This document shows positions 61,386-64,000 of a DNA stretch of 64,000 nt, in pieces. Below the pieces are notes generated by a model that had not been told where the DNA came from, made no database searches, and saw only the letters and a list, made by a program, of their open reading frames with translations. The stretch's first letter is position 1. Each line of letters opens with the position of its first letter. The position numbers and the translations under genes are program-made. The stretch is from Anaerolineales bacterium (lineage in GTDB: Bacteria > Chloroflexota > Anaerolineae > Anaerolineales > Villigracilaceae). The DNA is taken from the NCBI GenBank assembly GCA_030834895.1, contig JAUQXA010000024.1, forward strand, positions 248,001-312,000, read 5' to 3'.

Positions 61386-62353
61386 TGATTTTCCTTTAAT
61401 CTCCAAACTTCGTATCCTGCATAACCTGTGGAACCAAGTTCTGCGAATTGTTTTTCCGTCCATTGCGAGAATAAGCCCGCGTTTCGGTCGGCTGGGTCGT
61501 AGAGCAGGGCTTCGTCAATGATAAAACCTCGATCTTCGGTATTGTAGTTCGTCACCGAGTAAGCCCGCCCTTGAACATCCACACGGTTGACGACGAGCAT
61601 GTGCTCGAAATTTCCACCTGTTCCCGCATAAATGTAGACGAAGTCGCCGGGCATGAGCGGATTCGACAGCCAGTCTGCCTGGTCGATCCGCACTTTATAT
61701 CTTGTGTCCGAAAAGTTTTCACGAGGAAAAGCAGATTCAAGGATGGTGCGGTCTTTTTTCACATCCGGATTAATGAGAAAGAAATCGTGAGGTACCAAGA
61801 ATTCACTGAGAATCCCCGCTTTTTGCAGGATGGCGATGGACAGCGGACCGCAGGTGGTGCTTGGGTCGGAAAAGCGGAGTTGGTTGACCAGCCCGGACAT
61901 TTTCCTGCTTTGACTGTATGTGGGCGCGACGAAGAAAAGCGAGGACTCGTATAAGATGATTTGCTCTTCCCGTGTTAGAGGGCCGACGATGGCGATCTCG
62001 CCGTTGGCGACCATGATTTCCGCCTGCGTCAATGTGGCGGTGGGGGAAGGTGACAGAGTCAGCGTGGGGGTCGCATTGATGGTAGGTGTGGAAATCGTAC
62101 TGGCAATTGGCATGGCCGCGCTGTTGATGGCTCCAGCGGACGAGGTAGCGGGTGTAGTCAATAATATGGTTGCAGAAGTGGGGAGCAGAACCGGCATAAT
62201 GGCTTGGGTGGGCGTACTTTGAGCGCCGAATACCGAGCCACTACCAAATACACTGAACTGCGGAACAAAGAATATTGCCGCAAAAAAAAGACTGGCGAGC
62301 AGCGCGCCAATCCCCAAGCCATAACCAAGATATTTCAAATCCCTGGAACGCAT
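61382..62353 (-). CDS. Membrane-anchored papain-like (C39-type) cysteine peptidase candidate
   Basis: The 323-aa protein has an N-terminal TM anchor (about 8-30), a long Ser/Thr/Pro/Ala linker (about 40-110) and an extracytoplasmic domain. A catalytic triad can be proposed: Cys in TTCGPLSIAIL (near 168), His in FEHMLVVNR (near 248) and Asn/Asp in NYNTEDRG (near 265). The CGP..A context is that of C39-like peptidases, and the GDFVYIYAG segment resembles CHAP/NlpC cell-wall hydrolases. Function is thus probably peptide or wall cleavage outside the cell, but this is inferred from motif order only. Confidence 0.65.
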   Translation of the reverse strand: MRSRDLKYLGYGLGIGALLASLFFAAIFFVPQFSVFGSGSVFGAQSTPTQAIMPVLLPTSATILLTTPATSSAGAINSAAMPIASTISTPTINATPTLTLSPSPTATLTQAEIMVANGEIAIVGPLTREEQIILYESSLFFVAPTYSQSRKMSGLVNQLRFSDPSTTCGPLSIAILQKAGILSEFLVPHDFFLINPDVKKDRTILESAFPRENFSDTRYKVRIDQADWLSNPLMPGDFVYIYAGTGGNFEHMLVVNRVDVQGRAYSVTNYNTEDRGFIIDEALLYDPADRNAGLFSQWTEKQFAELGSTGYAGYEVWRLKENQ

Positions 62354-62497
62354 GGGGCATATTTTAGCCGAAATGGGGGAATCAAGGATGAAGGATAAAT
62401 GATGAAGGCCACTTACGCCGCACTGCGTGCGTTGCGGTACTGGTGTGAAAAAAGAAGCCGGGCGGATATGCTCGACCTCTTTTTCGTCTAAACTCCA

Positions 62498-62591
62498 GAC
62501 CTGACAGGTTTCATTGTGATGCCTTTAAATCGGAATTCGATGAATCACAGTTACGCTGTTTGATCAGACTCCTGCGGAAACCTGTCAGGTC
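62498..62591. repeat. MITE-like element with 15-bp perfect inverted ends
   Basis: GACCTGACAGGTTTC (62498-62512) and its exact complement GAAACCTGTCAGGTC (62577-62591) enclose 64 nt without coding potential. The stop codon of the membrane-protein gene at 62585 lies in the right arm. The ACCTGACAGGT core is itself palindromic. Confidence 0.65.
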
Positions 62592-63190
62592 TTGGTGTCA
62601 AATCTCCAGAGTAAAACACCCTGCCAGATGCCGATGATCGCGCCAGACAGCAAGGCAAGCCCTTCGAGTTCGGGGAACCGATAAACAAACAGGGCGGAAA
62701 CTCCCGCCAGGAAATAGAAACCAGTCAACAGGCGGGGAAAGAGGCGGGATGTCCAATTGGCTGAACCAAGCAGGACAAACATCCATCCCAGAAAGTGAAA
62801 TCCAATCGCATTCACGCCCGCCACAAGCGTCGTCCATATGATAAGGACTGTTGTAGAGTCTTCCAGATGCAAATCGGGGTGAGATATGTGGTAGTGACGG
62901 TTGGAGGCGCGGATAAAAGCGACTGCCGCCATTCCCACTGCGGAAAGGACAGCCGCGAGGAGCGCCAAATCCATGCGGCGAGATGCGCCCGCGCCAATGC
63001 GTTCGCGGATCGCGTAGGTCATGACGATTAAGCTGGCTGAGAGGATGGGTCCGTAGAGAAAATCCGCCAGGTCGTAGGCGAAGACGCCAACGGCGTCCCG
63101 CAGGTTTCCAGTCAGGTAAATCAATGGCGCGGCGATAAACGTCACCGCCATGAGAAAAGATGCAAGCGCGCCCCATTTGTTGATGGTCAT
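62585..63190 (-). CDS. Multi-pass membrane protein of unknown function
   Basis: The 201-aa protein has about six TM helices (8-28, 45-62, 75-95, 112-134, 147-163, 172-192). A short loop with RHYHISHPDLHLEDS between helices 3 and 4 is rich in His and acidic residues and might bind a metal. I do not recognise the family; it resembles small DUF-type membrane proteins. GGAG lies 11 nt before the ATG. Its last codons (DTKT-stop) fall in a MITE-like repeat. Confidence 0.75.
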   Translation of the reverse strand: MTINKWGALASFLMAVTFIAAPLIYLTGNLRDAVGVFAYDLADFLYGPILSASLIVMTYAIRERIGAGASRRMDLALLAAVLSAVGMAAVAFIRASNRHYHISHPDLHLEDSTTVLIIWTTLVAGVNAIGFHFLGWMFVLLGSANWTSRLFPRLLTGFYFLAGVSALFVYRFPELEGLALLSGAIIGIWQGVLLWRFDTKT

Positions 63191-63205
63191 GGTCTTTTGC
63201 TCCTT

Positions 63206-63238
63206 AGACTTCGGAAGTCTTTAAGACTTCCGAAGTCT
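63206..63238. repeat. Tandem palindrome AGACTTCGGAAGTCTT-T-AAGACTTCCGAAGTCT
   Basis: Two 16-nt arms are exact reverse complements around one T, and each arm is itself a palindrome around its central base. A degenerate copy lies at 5027-5055. It is 16 nt upstream of the membrane-protein start, so it also sits in that gene's leader. Confidence 0.7.
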
Positions 63239-63358
63239 GGAAGGCTGACTTCTCTCCAAATTCAACTGGAACAGCCTTTCCAAAATCTCTTCTTGTTTAA
63301 CTCTAGACGGCGGTTTGAGAGTTGGTTTTCTCTTCCCCGCGTAAATCGCATTCCTTTG

Positions 63359-63985
63359 TTATACGTATCCAAACCTTCCTTCGGTGGATGCGGCGGTTTG
63401 AAGCCATTCGGTGAAAGAACCTGCAATCCGTGACCAGCAGAACGAACAGGACTGCGGCTCTCGAAGCGCGTCCTGTAAATTCAACAGTCCGAGTTTCCAC
63501 ATGGACAGCCCAATAATACAGTCGCGTTGAATTTCGCCGCCAAGGTCGAGGAGGAACCAGACATACATAAACTTATTTTCATAGGGATCGCGAAGCCGCA
63601 GGGTTCCTATTTTGAGAAAGCCGCTTTCGTAATACCCGACCCTGCCCGCAAGGTATGGATACCATTCTTCAGCCATGGGACCAAGCCCCAAAGAGGCAAA
63701 ATAGGAGCCTTCATTGGAAATCGTAAACCCGCCGTGGAATTTCAAAAACACAAGATAATCATCTGGCAGGGAATACGGTTTGATCAGGGTTTCGATCTGC
63801 GTAAGACATTTATCGGCTTCCGTGACATGCCACTCGAACGGCAGTTCGAGCATTTCAGGCGCGGACGCATGACTGCCGAGTTGGGCGAGAAAACGGTCCC
63901 GCCCTTGTCCTGTTCCGCAATCAACGCGGGCATTGGGCAGCAGACGAATTTGCTCAATCGCTTTTTCGATCTGTTCCGTTTTCAT
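63359..63985 (-). CDS. SMI1/KNR4 (SUKH) family protein
   Basis: The 208-aa protein has the SUKH core: an N-terminal helix, IKPYSLPDDYLVFLKFHGGF near residue 88, and aromatic-rich strands (SYFASLGLGPMAEEWYPYL). The C-terminus has CSFCW and an aromatic tail. SUKH proteins include immunity proteins to polymorphic toxins. No toxin gene is visible, but the upstream neighbour is cut by the window edge, so a toxin-immunity pair cannot be excluded. Only 15 nt upstream of the ATG can be seen. Confidence 0.65.
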   Translation of the reverse strand: MKTEQIEKAIEQIRLLPNARVDCGTGQGRDRFLAQLGSHASAPEMLELPFEWHVTEADKCLTQIETLIKPYSLPDDYLVFLKFHGGFTISNEGSYFASLGLGPMAEEWYPYLAGRVGYYESGFLKIGTLRLRDPYENKFMYVWFLLDLGGEIQRDCIIGLSMWKLGLLNLQDALREPQSCSFCWSRIAGSFTEWLQTAASTEGRFGYV

Positions 63986-64000
63986 GGGGTGGTTCCAGTA

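Noticed and set aside
62598..63176. Alternative 192-codon minus-strand frame inside the membrane-protein gene
   Set aside because: It is an Arg/Pro/Ser-rich shifted reading of the gene at 62585, which has proper TM helices and a ribosome binding site.

Overview
The window looks like chromosomal DNA of a Chloroflexota bacterium, probably class Anaerolineae. This is inferred from gene content, not from a marker gene: many GAF-domain sensors, TrmFO, a FIMAH/Ig-tailed secreted nucleotidase, lipoproteins in a setting with no visible outer-membrane genes, leaderless promoters (TANNNT 6-7 nt before ATG), and several small palindromic repeat families scattered between and inside genes. There are no rRNA genes, no CRISPR array, no phage genes and no transposase.

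Layout. 1-3305: a minus-strand efflux operon (adaptor, ATPase fused to a cyclic-nucleotide-binding domain, permease cut by the left edge). 3475-5767: zwf and pgl of the oxidative pentose phosphate pathway. 5808-16000: mixed housekeeping and accessory genes: AlkZ-like protein, SET-domain protein, a pseudokinase/beta-propeller membrane protein, an acyltransferase, a histidine kinase-hflX-small membrane protein operon, an M28 peptidase and trmFO. 16287-20582: a 1431-aa secreted double 5'-nucleotidase. 21049-21874: three small genes, one encoding a Cys-rich coiled-coil protein. 21944-26831: a plus-strand two-component cassette of two soluble histidine kinases and an OmpR-type regulator.

26893-59310 is the most unusual part: about 32 kb of tightly packed minus-strand genes (19 genes, largest gap 76 nt, many overlapping start/stop codons). 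It starts with two single-domain response regulators, continues with eleven membrane receptors that carry GAF domains but no kinase, cyclase, methyl-accepting or DNA-binding output, and includes two orphan substrate-binding lipoproteins, a ParA-type ATPase, one soluble hybrid histidine kinase with two receiver domains, a threonine synthase fused to a receiver domain, and a DMT-family exporter. My reading, which is inference, is that this is one sensory system: many receptors feeding one kinase, with receiver outputs that include an amino-acid biosynthetic enzyme. Nearly all receptors share one C-terminal module that looks like a split or circularly permuted GAF domain, and the kinase begins with the matching half.

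59423-63985: a tRNA-Gly(CCC) gene just upstream of that operon, then a polyprenyl diphosphate synthase, a HAD hydrolase overlapping a membrane-anchored cysteine-peptidase-like protein, a multi-pass membrane protein and a SUKH-family protein, interspersed with repeat elements.
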